Below are positions 22,377 through 29,813 of a stretch of DNA of 41,898 bases, piece by piece. Both the position numbers and the translations under genes were made by a program. The stretch spans positions 1 to 41,898 of the forward strand of contig CAMDBX010000029.1 of NCBI GenBank assembly GCA_945889445.1, read 5' to 3'. Each line of letters opens with the position of its first letter. The first letter of the stretch is position 1. The DNA comes from Rhizobium sp. Q54 (GTDB taxonomy: Bacteria > Pseudomonadota > Alphaproteobacteria > Rhizobiales > Aestuariivirgaceae). The notes beneath the pieces were generated by a model. It was not told where the DNA came from, did no database searches, and saw only the letters and a program-made list of their open reading frames with translations.

Positions 22377-24094
22377 GGAACGGCTGCTCCGAGCAGGCGG
22401 GCGTTCAGCTTGCCGCCTGAGAATAGCATGTCGTCAATGGCATGCTGGACGTCAGTCGGAGTGATGGAGCCGTCGCTCCGGTTTAGCGTGGCCTGCGCAA
22501 TGCGCCGCATCAGTTCCTTGATGAAGGCGGCACTCATCCCTCCTGTCCTTGCAGCGGCTTCAGCAACCACCGCATTGCTGAGCTCCAGATTGCCACCATA
22601 AAGCCGGACGAGCCTTTGCCTGCAGTCCATGTCTGGAAGGGGGACTTCGATTGCCTGATCGACCCGTCCCGGGCGTCCGCCAAGTGCCTCTTCCAGTTGC
22701 TCGGGCCGGTTGGTGGTAAGCACGAAGATGATGTCGGCGTCACCCTTCAGCCCGTCCATTTCGTTTAGCAACTCGTTGAGCATTGACTCTTCGCACGGTC
22801 CTTTCATGTCTTCACGCTGGCGAGCGATCAGGTCAACATCTTCAATTACCAGCATGGAAGGCTGTAGCAGGCGCGCAAGGAGTACATACTGATCGAGCTT
22901 TGCCACCTGCTGCGCAGTGATCAGCAGCGTCGTGTGGTGGGGCAGATTGTGCGCGAGGTAGCGGATAGTGTGAGTCTTTCCGGTGCCGGGCGGCCCGTAG
23001 AGCAGGATGCCCTTGCGCGTCGGTTGTCCGAGCGCCCGCAGCTTCTCGCGGCTTTCCACGAAGTCGATGATGTTGCGATCAAGCAACGAGAGCGTCTCCT
23101 GCGGCGAGATCACGTCATCACGTGACACAGGTGGCAGGCGATGCACCATCATGCCGCCCGACTGCCCGCGATACTTGCCGTTCGCTTCGAAGGACAAGAC
23201 CTTGCCCCTATAGCTGCGTGCCACTTCCACCTCATTTTCCAGAAACTGGAAACAGCGTGCAGTCAGTTGCTGGCCTTGATCGCCCATGGGAGTCGCGATC
23301 TCGATGCGGATCTGCAGTTCTGTGTTGAACTCGCGGTGTTCCGACAGCACCACGGCATATGGCATGTCGCCCTCGCGCAATAGCCACAGCCCGTTTCTGA
23401 GGCATTTCACGGGCGCAGCGCCGCCGACGTCGAGATCCTCGTATTCTGCCTGTGCGATGATGCAGGGTGAGCGGCCTTGCGATATGAACTTTGCGAATGT
23501 GAGGGTCTCGTAGCGATATTCCTCATGCACGCCGTAGAGAACATTGCCCTCCGCTGAAAAAACCGCACTCGCTGCCGCCTGAACGTCGGCGCGCATATGC
23601 CCGGGAAAGTTGCGCGCAGTAGAGGCGATCATGTACTTCGGAATGCCGGCAAAATGCCATGCTAGGGCCTCGAAGGCGTGTCCGAAATTGGGGCGGGCTC
23701 CGTCTTCGCTCTGGAACTGCGCAAGTCCTGCGGCGAGACAATTGTGGCAGATCGCCGCCTTGCGCTGACTGTAGCGCCGCTGCCCGGCGTCCATGGTATT
23801 CTCGCAAAAGGCGCAGCGCTGAAGTTCATCATTGTCACCCAATATGCGAATCTGGAGTTTATGCGGTCCCGTAACCTCCACGGCTGCAGCCAGTAGCGCC
23901 TCCGCCACGCGGGTAGGATAGGGGCCAATCTTGGCGAACCCATCGCTGTGCACCTTGCGTGTCATGGCCTCCGCTTCCTCCGGCTGCAAGGCGAAGACAT
24001 TGCGGAGCATGCCCACGACCACGTCCCAAGGTGTGTCAGCATCGTTGCTGAGGAGGAGGGTGCGATTGTCGGCGTTTGAAGTGGGCGCCAGCAT
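22373..24094 (-). CDS. ClpS domain / ClpX-type zinc finger / AAA ATPase fusion protein
   Basis: 573 residues in four parts. Residues about 11-71 are a ClpS domain, the adaptor that recognises N-degrons: 'LLLSNDADTP' aligns with the E. coli NDDYTP pocket, N17 and D18 are kept and H49 in 'KVHSDG' matches H66, while the gatekeeper Met is W23 and the second Asp is A19. Residues 94-119 are a C4 zinc finger, C-x2-C-x18-C-x2-C, the exact ClpX spacing. Residues about 125-335 are unrecognised, probably beta-rich. The rest is a classical AAA module: Walker A 367-374 (GPPGTGKT), Walker B with E418, sensor 1 'LTTNRPEQLEEAL', 'GRPGRVD' arginine finger and a C-terminal helical lid. There is no protease motif or membrane segment and no ClpP-binding IGF/L loop. 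Likely an N-degron-guided unfoldase; partners unknown. Confidence 0.88.
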   Translation of the reverse strand: MLAPTSNADNRTLLLSNDADTPWDVVVGMLRNVFALQPEEAEAMTRKVHSDGFAKIGPYPTRVAEALLAAAVEVTGPHKLQIRILGDNDELQRCAFCENTMDAGQRRYSQRKAAICHNCLAAGLAQFQSEDGARPNFGHAFEALAWHFAGIPKYMIASTARNFPGHMRADVQAAASAVFSAEGNVLYGVHEEYRYETLTFAKFISQGRSPCIIAQAEYEDLDVGGAAPVKCLRNGLWLLREGDMPYAVVLSEHREFNTELQIRIEIATPMGDQGQQLTARCFQFLENEVEVARSYRGKVLSFEANGKYRGQSGGMMVHRLPPVSRDDVISPQETLSLLDRNIIDFVESREKLRALGQPTRKGILLYGPPGTGKTHTIRYLAHNLPHHTTLLITAQQVAKLDQYVLLARLLQPSMLVIEDVDLIARQREDMKGPCEESMLNELLNEMDGLKGDADIIFVLTTNRPEQLEEALGGRPGRVDQAIEVPLPDMDCRQRLVRLYGGNLELSNAVVAEAAARTGGMSAAFIKELMRRIAQATLNRSDGSITPTDVQHAIDDMLFSGGKLNARLLGAAVP

Positions 24095-24102
24095 GATGTG
24101 TC

Positions 24103-24164
24103 TCTATATGGTTAAAAAATCAACTTTCAATTGTCCAATTACCGTGAGGGAAATCTCCTGTCAA
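24103..24164 (-). promoter_or_regulatory. Candidate promoters of the ClpS-AAA fusion gene
   Basis: On the minus strand TTGACA (24159-24164), 17 bases, TAATTG (24136-24141) is one of the best sigma-70 matches in the window. A second set, TTGAAA (24125-24130), 16 bases, TATAGA (24103-24108), lies closer to the ATG and would give an almost leaderless mRNA. The stretch is AT-rich relative to its neighbours. Confidence 0.5.
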
Positions 24165-24210
24165 AGGGACCCCCGCCTAGGCTTGTGACCGCTTTGCCGC
24201 GGGCTGAACT

Positions 24211-24250
24211 CCCGAATCTGGACCCCGGTCTTCACCGGGATGACGGCCAT
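24211..24250. repeat. Remnant of a palindromic intergenic element
   Basis: A GGACCCCGGT...ACCGGGATGACGG block contains the stem CCCGGT-CTTC-ACCGGG (24224-24239). It resembles the common rhizobial intergenic repeats whose consensus ends GGGATGACG. It lies between the AAA fusion gene and the HAD gene; the rest of that 262-base gap holds the promoters described for the fusion gene and nothing else I recognise. Confidence 0.5.
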
Positions 24251-24356
24251 GGACGGGATGGGGCCGGACGTAACAGATTCACGATGTCAATCAGCAGAAG
24301 ATACTCAGCCGGACATATACCCCATTTTAGGAAAAAAGTCAATAGCAGGCGAGGAA

Positions 24357-25073
24357 TTATTTCCCCATGTCAACTGCATCCGCCAGTTCGACAAGACTGC
24401 CGAAGTGGTAGTCCGGTATGGCCACTTTCTGCACAGTCGGCGTGGCGCCGGTGCCCTGCTTGCCCTTGCGGCGCTCGATCCAGCAGGTGTGGTAGCCGAG
24501 GCGGCGGGCCACGGCGATGTCGTGGTACTGGCTCTGTGCCACATGCAGGATGTCGCCGAAGGCGAAGCCCTTGGTCGAGAGCCGGCCGCGCGTGAAAGCG
24601 AAGACCTGCGGGTCAGGCTTGTTCCAACCCACCATCTCGGCGGTGACGAGGTCGTCGAAGGGATTGTCCAGCGTCTTGGCGAAGTGTGAAAGCGCCCAGT
24701 TGTCCGAGTTCGTCATGGCGACGAGGTTGAAGCGGCGCTTCAGGCGTTTCAGGGCAGCAACAGAATCCGCGAAGGCGGGCCAGCGCGGAATCGAGAGGCG
24801 GAAGTCCTCGGCGTCAGAATTGGAATCCGGCAAGCCCAGCACCTCCGCCATCTCGCGGTACATGGGCGCCATCATGGAGGGGAAGGGCAGGCGCGGCGTC
24901 AGGTGGTGTTGCCGGTCCTCGGCCACCGCATAGGCCTCGAGGATGGCGCCATCAGTGAGCGTCACGCCGGCGCTCAGCGCCCGGGCGTGGACATAGTCGA
25001 GGATGCCGGTCTCGAAGTCGATGAGTGTTCCCACCACGTCGAATGTCATAGCCTTGCGGTCGGTCAGCGCCAT
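24357..25073 (-). CDS. Haloacid dehalogenase type II family hydrolase
   Basis: A cytoplasmic HAD hydrolase of 238 residues. The nucleophile D12 lies in 'MTFDVVGTLIDFE', motif II is 'VAMTNSDN', motif III lysine is in 'VGWNKPDP' and motif IV is 'DILHVAQSQYHDIAVARRLG'. The HVAQSxxHD signature fits the type II 2-haloacid dehalogenase branch rather than phosphatases with a DD pair, but real substrates of such paralogues are often unknown. GGAGG precedes the ATG. It is followed on the same strand by the ClpS-AAA fusion gene, which has its own promoter. Confidence 0.88.
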   Translation of the reverse strand: MALTDRKAMTFDVVGTLIDFETGILDYVHARALSAGVTLTDGAILEAYAVAEDRQHHLTPRLPFPSMMAPMYREMAEVLGLPDSNSDAEDFRLSIPRWPAFADSVAALKRLKRRFNLVAMTNSDNWALSHFAKTLDNPFDDLVTAEMVGWNKPDPQVFAFTRGRLSTKGFAFGDILHVAQSQYHDIAVARRLGYHTCWIERRKGKQGTGATPTVQKVAIPDYHFGSLVELADAVDMGK

Positions 25074-25130
25074 GTCGGGTCCTCCAGTGTCACGTGAGGC
25101 TAGGTCGCGGCTCAGGACGCGTCACGCATG

Positions 25131-25160
25131 AAAAATGCGGGGCCGCCATGCAGCCCCGCA
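25131..25160 (-). terminator. Intrinsic terminator of ohr
   Basis: An 8-bp stem TGCGGGGC/GCCCCGCA is followed on the minus strand by TTTTT, 24 bases past the ohr stop. Confidence 0.85.
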
Positions 25161-25183
25161 ATTCACTCCGCTGAGTTTGGAAC

Positions 25184-25603
25184 TCAGACGATGCGGGTGG
25201 TCACCTTGATGTTGCCCCTGGTGGCGTGGGAATAAGGGCACACCACATGGGCCTTGGCGGCGATGTCCTCGGCCACGGCCTTGTCGACGCCGGGCAGGTG
25301 CACGTCGAGCGCCACCTCGAGGCCGAAGCCGCCGCCATCCTCGCGCATTCCTACGCCCACGTGGGCCGTGACGGAGGCATCCGGCGTGACGACAACCTTT
25401 TCCTTGCCAGCGACGAAGCGGACGGCGCCGAGGTAGCAGCCAGAGTAGCCGACGGCGAAGAGCTGTTCGGGGTTGGTTCCCTTGCCGTCGCCGCCCATTT
25501 CCTTGGGCAGCGAAAGCTTGACGTCGAGCTTGCCGTCATCCGTCCGGCCATGGCCGTCGCGGCCCCCGGTGGAGGTGGCGTTTGCAGTATAGGCGATGGG
25601 CAT
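25184..25603 (-). CDS. ohr: Organic hydroperoxide resistance protein Ohr
   Basis: An OsmC/Ohr-fold thiol peroxidase of 139 residues that reduces organic hydroperoxides using two cysteines: C56 in 'GYSGCYLGAV' (peroxidatic) and C122 in 'HVVCPYSHATRGN' (resolving). The substrate-pocket residues of 'NPEQLFAVGYSGC' and the ending 'RGNIKVTTRIV' are typical of true Ohr. It functions with lipoylated proteins as reductant in known cases. AAGGAG precedes the ATG and a palindrome GCATT-TTG-AATGC lies 40-53 bases upstream. No ohrR regulator gene is nearby. It has its own terminator, so it is a single-gene unit. Confidence 0.94.
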   Translation of the reverse strand: MPIAYTANATSTGGRDGHGRTDDGKLDVKLSLPKEMGGDGKGTNPEQLFAVGYSGCYLGAVRFVAGKEKVVVTPDASVTAHVGVGMREDGGGFGLEVALDVHLPGVDKAVAEDIAAKAHVVCPYSHATRGNIKVTTRIV

Positions 25604-25643
25604 GGTCGTCTCCTTGGAAAGTCAGTTGTCTATGTTCCCCAAT

Positions 25644-25656
25644 GCATTTTGAATGC
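25644..25656. promoter_or_regulatory. Short palindrome in the ohr upstream region
   Basis: GCATT-TTG-AATGC has perfect 5-bp arms and lies in the 75 bases between ohr and the EamA gene. OhrR (MarR family) binds AT-rich palindromes there in other bacteria; this site is not a close match to the published boxes, so the link is tentative. Confidence 0.25.
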
Positions 25657-25678
25657 GATGGAGTGAAGTATCAAGCCT

Positions 25679-26560
25679 TCATCGCCGGGCCAGCATCACG
25701 CCTGCGGCAGCCAGCGCGAAGCCCACCCAGCCGAGCGGTGGCATTTCCTCGCCCAGCAACGGCCACGCCATCAGTGCCGAGATCGGCGGCACGAGGTAGA
25801 ACAGCGATGAGACGCGGCTCACCTCGCCGGCCCTGATCATCGCCAGCAGCAGCGACATTGCGACCAGCGAATTGCCGATGACGAGATAGGCGAGAGCGCC
25901 CACGAAAGGCAGGCTCCAGGTGAACTGGAAACTCTCGAAGATCATGGCCACCGGCAGCACGCCGGCCAATCCTGCGAGATACTGCACGGCATTGGATACC
26001 ACCGGATGGTGGCTCTTGCCGAAGCGCTTCTCCCATAATGTTCCGGCGGTGATCGCGAAGAGCGCGCCCACCGCGGCCAGCACTCCGATGGGGTGCTCGA
26101 GTTCGACGCTGGAGCGCGACATGATGACGGTTGCCGCCCCCGCCATGCCGAGCGCGAGGCCCGCCCAGCGCAGCAGGCTCACCGTCTCGCCGGTGAAGCG
26201 CGGAGCGATGAGGCCGACGAGGATCGGCTGCAGGCAAACGATGATGGCAAGACCCCCGGCGGACACGCCCGCCTTGAAGCCGATGTAGGAGAGGCCAAAG
26301 TACAGCGTCTGGATCAGGAAGCCGACGATTGCGATGTGCACCCAGTCCATGGTCTTTTGTGGCAGCGGCGGCCGCATGATGATGACCAGCGGCGCGAGCA
26401 GCGCACAGACACAGGCATAGCGCACCGAGAGGAAGCTCAAGGGTTCCGCATGGCTGATGCCGAGCTTGGCCACCGAGAAGCCGCCGGACCACAGCAGCAG
26501 GAAGATCACTGGTGCAACCAGCAGCCAGATGGGTTTGTTGGACGTCATCATTCGGACCAT
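25679..26560 (-). CDS. EamA/DMT family transporter
   Basis: A drug/metabolite-type exporter of about 290 residues with two EamA repeats, ten hydrophobic helices in all. 'SGGFSVAKLGISHAEPLSFLSVRYACVCALLAPL' is the classic start of repeat 1 and 'YLVIGNSLVAMSLLLAMIRAGEVSRVSSLFYLVPPISALMAWPLLGEEMPPLGWVGFALAAAGVML' closes repeat 2. Known members export amino acids, purines or other metabolites; the substrate is not evident. The start is uncertain among three nearby Met codons (26560, 26551, 26548) and none has a strong ribosome site. Confidence 0.88.
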   Translation of the reverse strand: MVRMMTSNKPIWLLVAPVIFLLLWSGGFSVAKLGISHAEPLSFLSVRYACVCALLAPLVIIMRPPLPQKTMDWVHIAIVGFLIQTLYFGLSYIGFKAGVSAGGLAIIVCLQPILVGLIAPRFTGETVSLLRWAGLALGMAGAATVIMSRSSVELEHPIGVLAAVGALFAITAGTLWEKRFGKSHHPVVSNAVQYLAGLAGVLPVAMIFESFQFTWSLPFVGALAYLVIGNSLVAMSLLLAMIRAGEVSRVSSLFYLVPPISALMAWPLLGEEMPPLGWVGFALAAAGVMLARR

Positions 26561-26623
26561 AGCGTTGAACCGTGCCGCTGGCAGCGGCGGCGCGCGGGGG
26601 CCGTCATGCCGCTGGCGAATGCC

Positions 26624-27439
26624 TCAGGCGAGTTCAAGCCACACCGGTTGATGGTCGGAGCCGTCCGCTGCCTCGTCGATCCAGCCACGGCGGAAGCGTG
26701 AGGAAAGCGTGGGGCTGAGGAACACGTGGTCGAGCCTCAGCGGTGGGGTGCTGCCGGGAAAGGTGACGCCCCGATGCGCGCCGAGCCCTGCCAGTTCCAG
26801 CGCATCGGCGAAGCCTGCCGCGCGAACGGCCCGGTAGGTGGGCGAACCCGGCACGCAATTGAAGTCGCCGAGCAGGATGGCAGGCTCCGGCATTGTGGGC
26901 AGCTTGCCGTCAGGCAGCACGATCCACTCATCCTCGGGACCCAGGGATGCAACCCCGGGCGCCGTTACCGGCCCGCCGCGCTCGGGCGCTTCGGCGATCA
27001 GTGCCAGCAGGCGCTGCGCCTGGTCGAGGCGCTGGTCCTCGCCGAGATAGTTGAGATGAGTGTTGTAAATGCGAAGACCGTCCACCACCGCCTCGACCAT
27101 CGCCTGCTGGTCGTTGACGAAGCCATCGACGGGCCGCGCGGGCAGGGGCAGGGTTCGGGTGGATTCGATGGCGCTGCGCGAAAGAACCATATTGCCAATC
27201 TGGCGGCGGCGGCCCGGCCCGGCGTGCAGGTCGACTGCCGGGGCGTAAACCCAGTCGTATCCGGGCAGCAGTTCGGCCAGCCGAAGCGCCTGGTCGGGGA
27301 AGTCCTGCTCCCGCCAGTTCCGTTCCACCTCCTGCAGCGCGATGACGTCGGCGCCTGCGACGGTGCGTGCGATGCGGTCAAGGTCGATCCGCCGGTCGCG
27401 GCCCATGCCCCATTGGATGTTGTAAGTTACAATCAGCAT
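26624..27439 (-). CDS. Endonuclease/exonuclease/phosphatase family protein
   Basis: A 271-residue metal-dependent hydrolase of the DNase I-like fold: 'VTYNIQWGMG' (metal-site N), 'DVIALQEVE' (catalytic Glu), 'IYNTHLNYLGEDQR' (catalytic His), 'ILLGDFNCVPGSPTYRAV' (DxN), 'LDHVFLSP' and 'GSDHQPVWLEL' (final SDH). Family members cut DNA, or remove phosphates from lipids or sugars; the absence of a signal peptide points to a cytoplasmic role, and nothing more can be said. It diverges from the amino-acid transporter genes. Confidence 0.88.
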   Translation of the reverse strand: MLIVTYNIQWGMGRDRRIDLDRIARTVAGADVIALQEVERNWREQDFPDQALRLAELLPGYDWVYAPAVDLHAGPGRRRQIGNMVLSRSAIESTRTLPLPARPVDGFVNDQQAMVEAVVDGLRIYNTHLNYLGEDQRLDQAQRLLALIAEAPERGGPVTAPGVASLGPEDEWIVLPDGKLPTMPEPAILLGDFNCVPGSPTYRAVRAAGFADALELAGLGAHRGVTFPGSTPPLRLDHVFLSPTLSSRFRRGWIDEAADGSDHQPVWLELA

Positions 27440-27523
27440 GCCCCTTCATGGCGCAATTCCGGGCTCTGGACAAACTGTCACAATCGGTGCCTAACTTTCC
27501 TGCGTCACACACGGGGAATACAC

Positions 27524-28315
27524 ATGAAACTGTTGAAGATCGCCGCCGTCGCACTGTCGCTGGCCATGCTGGCCGGGCCGTCCATGGCCGAGCAGAAGAA
27601 GCTGATCATCGCCACCGAGGGCGCCTATCCTCCCTATAATTTCGTCGCCTCCGACGGCAGCCTGCAGGGCTTCGACGTTGACTTCGCCAACGCACTCTGC
27701 GCCAAGCTCGATGCCAGCTGCGAGATCATCAAGCAGGACTGGGACGGCATGATCCCCGGCCTCATCGCCAAGAAGTATGATGTGATCGTCGCCTCCATGG
27801 GCATCCTGCCGGAGCGCGAGGAGAAGATCGACTTCTCGACCCCCTATTACCAGAGCCCGACGGGCCTCGTGGCCAACAAGGCCTCCGGCATCACGGCCGG
27901 TGCCGATGGCTATGTCGACCCGGCGACGCTCGCCGGCAAGAAGATTGGCGTGCAGCGTTCGACGGGTTACGAGAGCTATGCTCGGAAGACCTGGCCGCAG
28001 GCCGAGGTCGTGGTCTATGACACTTCCGAGAGCGCCGACCTGGATGCTACGGCTGGCCGCGTGGATGCGCGCTTCGACGACTTCATCCTGCTCAAGAATG
28101 GCCTGCTCGCGGGTGACTCGAAGGATGACTTCGCACGTGTCGGCAACACCTGGCCCGAGACTGCCTTCGGCTCCAAGGGCGAGGGCATCGGCGTGCGCAA
28201 GGGCGAGAAGGAGCTGCTCGAGGCCATCAACAAGGCGATCCTCGATATGCGTGCCGATGGCACCTACAAGCAGATCAACGACAAGTATTTCGACTTCGAC
28301 ATCTACGGCGGCTGA
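27524..28315 (+). CDS. Basic amino-acid-type ABC transporter substrate-binding protein
   Basis: A 263-residue periplasmic binding protein (family 3, like HisJ/ArgT/LAO). The Sec signal 'MKLLKIAAVALSLAMLAGPSMA' is followed by 'KKLIIATEGAYPPYNFVASDGSLQGFDVDFANALCAKL', with the conserved aromatic/acidic ligand contacts, and the later 'DVIVASMGILPEREEKIDFSTPYYQSPTGLVA' and 'IGVQRSTGYESY'. Two cysteines (in 'LCAKLDASCE') can form the disulphide seen in lysine/arginine/ornithine binders. The frame extends far upstream, but GGGGAA and the signal peptide fix the ATG used here. Two permeases follow directly. Confidence 0.92.
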   Translation: MKLLKIAAVALSLAMLAGPSMAEQKKLIIATEGAYPPYNFVASDGSLQGFDVDFANALCAKLDASCEIIKQDWDGMIPGLIAKKYDVIVASMGILPEREEKIDFSTPYYQSPTGLVANKASGITAGADGYVDPATLAGKKIGVQRSTGYESYARKTWPQAEVVVYDTSESADLDATAGRVDARFDDFILLKNGLLAGDSKDDFARVGNTWPETAFGSKGEGIGVRKGEKELLEAINKAILDMRADGTYKQINDKYFDFDIYGG

Positions 28316-28318
28316 TCC

Positions 28319-29023
28319 TTGGCCTGGCCGGCCTTCCTTGACCTCAAGGGCTATGGCCACCTGCTGATCGACGGGGCGCTCATCACCCTGTCGGTCGGCA
28401 TGGCGGCCATGGTCGTGGCCCTCACACTCGGTATCCTCGGCGCACTGGCGCGGTTGTCCAAGAACCCGGTGCTTCGCGGCGTTGGCTCTACCTATGCCAC
28501 GGTCATCCGGGGGATCCCGGAACTCGTGCTCATGCTGCTCGTCTACTACGGTGGCACAGTGCTGCTGCAGTGGCTCTTGTCGCTGGGCGGTGGCGACGTG
28601 CGGGTGGACATCAACGCTTTCATGGCGGGCACCCTGGTCGTGGGCTTCGTCTATGGCGCCTATGCCACCGAGATCTTCCGCGGTGCATTCCTCGCCGTAC
28701 CGAAGGGACAAAGCGAGGCGGGGCAGGCCTATGGCATGTCGAGCGCGCAGGTGTTCCTGAGGATCGAACTACCGCAGGCCTGGCGGCTGGCCATTCCGGG
28801 ACTCGGCAACCTGTGGCTCACGCTGCTCAAGGCCACATCCATCACCTCGGTGATCGGCCTCACGGAACTTGCCCGCCAGGCGGACCTCATCAAGGCGCCG
28901 ACCAAGATGCCCTTCACGGTGTTCTTCATGGCCTGCCTGCTCTACCTCGCCATGACGGCGGTGTCCGACGTGCTGCGCATCCGCGCCGAGCGCTGGGCCT
29001 CGTCGGGCTTCCGCCGGAGTTGA
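28319..29023 (+). CDS. Amino-acid ABC transporter permease (HisQ/ArtQ-type)
   Basis: 234 residues, about five hydrophobic segments. 'IDGALITLSVGMAAMVVALTLGILGALARLS' and 'YATVIRGIPELVLMLLVYYGG' are typical of the polar amino-acid permease N-terminus, and 'GAFLAVPKGQSEAGQAYGMSSAQVFLRIELPQAWRLAIPGLGN' contains the EAA coupling loop. The only start close to the binding-protein stop is a TTG three bases after it, so coupled translation is likely. The next permease begins five bases after its stop. Confidence 0.88.
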   Translation: MAWPAFLDLKGYGHLLIDGALITLSVGMAAMVVALTLGILGALARLSKNPVLRGVGSTYATVIRGIPELVLMLLVYYGGTVLLQWLLSLGGGDVRVDINAFMAGTLVVGFVYGAYATEIFRGAFLAVPKGQSEAGQAYGMSSAQVFLRIELPQAWRLAIPGLGNLWLTLLKATSITSVIGLTELARQADLIKAPTKMPFTVFFMACLLYLAMTAVSDVLRIRAERWASSGFRRS

Positions 29024-29027
29024 GGCG

Positions 29028-29759
29028 ATGCTGGGCCCGCTCGACCTGCACCTCATCTGGAACAGTCTGCCGGACCTGTTCTCTGGCCTCGTGGTCACGC
29101 TGCAGCTTACCGTCATGACGGTGGTTGGCGGCATTCTCCTGTCGGTGCCGCTGGGCGTGCTACGCACCTCGCCCAACAGAGTCATCAGCGGGCCGATCTG
29201 GGCCTACACCTATTTCTTCCGCGGCACGCCGATGCTGATCCAGCTGTTCCTGATCTATTATGGCCTCGCCCAGTTCAAGGCGGTGCGCTCGTCCGGCCTG
29301 TGGTTCATCCTGCGCGAGGGCTACTGGTGCTGCCTCGGCGCCTTCACGCTCAACACGGCGGCCTACACCATCGAGATCATCGCAGGGGCCCTCAGAAATG
29401 TGCCGCTGGGCGACATCGAGGCGGCGCGGGCCATGGGCATGAGCCCCTTCACCATCCTGCGCCGCATCAAGTTCCCGATCGCCACGCGCATCCTGTTCCC
29501 GGCCTACACCAACGAGGTGGTATTCATCCTGCAGTCCACCTCGCTCGCCAGTCTCGTCACCGTGATGGACCTGACGGGGGCCGCCCGCGTCGTCATCGCC
29601 CGCACCTTCGCGCCCTATGAGATGTTCATCACCATCGGGATCATCTATCTGATCCTCACATACCTCACCCTGTGGGGCTTCCGCAGGATCGAGGGCCACC
29701 TGTACCGCCACCTGAGGAGCCGCAAGGAAGTGGTGTCCGAGGTGCCGGTGCTGCGCTAG
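29028..29759 (+). CDS. Amino-acid ABC transporter permease (HisM/ArtM-type)
   Basis: The partner permease, 243 residues. 'DLFSGLVVTLQLTVMTVVGG' starts the core, 'YFFRGTPMLIQLFLIYYGLAQF' is family-typical and the EAA loop is 'NVPLGDIEAARAMGMSPFTILRRIKFPIATRI'. The extended 'VRSSGLWFILREGYWCCLGAFTLNTAAYTIEIIAGAL' also fits HisM. Together with HisQ-type and binding-protein genes it makes an importer of basic or polar amino acids. No ATP-binding protein gene follows; dnaG is next, so the ATPase must be shared or located elsewhere. Confidence 0.88.
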   Translation: MLGPLDLHLIWNSLPDLFSGLVVTLQLTVMTVVGGILLSVPLGVLRTSPNRVISGPIWAYTYFFRGTPMLIQLFLIYYGLAQFKAVRSSGLWFILREGYWCCLGAFTLNTAAYTIEIIAGALRNVPLGDIEAARAMGMSPFTILRRIKFPIATRILFPAYTNEVVFILQSTSLASLVTVMDLTGAARVVIARTFAPYEMFITIGIIYLILTYLTLWGFRRIEGHLYRHLRSRKEVVSEVPVLR

Positions 29760-29813
29760 GCCGTCTCACCCCCGCGCTTGAACTCAGCCTCCAAACGGCG
29801 CACATGATCCTTC

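Noticed and set aside
26726-27523. Long N-terminal extension of the amino-acid binding protein
   Set aside because: Shadow of the exo/endonuclease-phosphatase gene; the signal peptide and GGGGAA fix the start at 27524.
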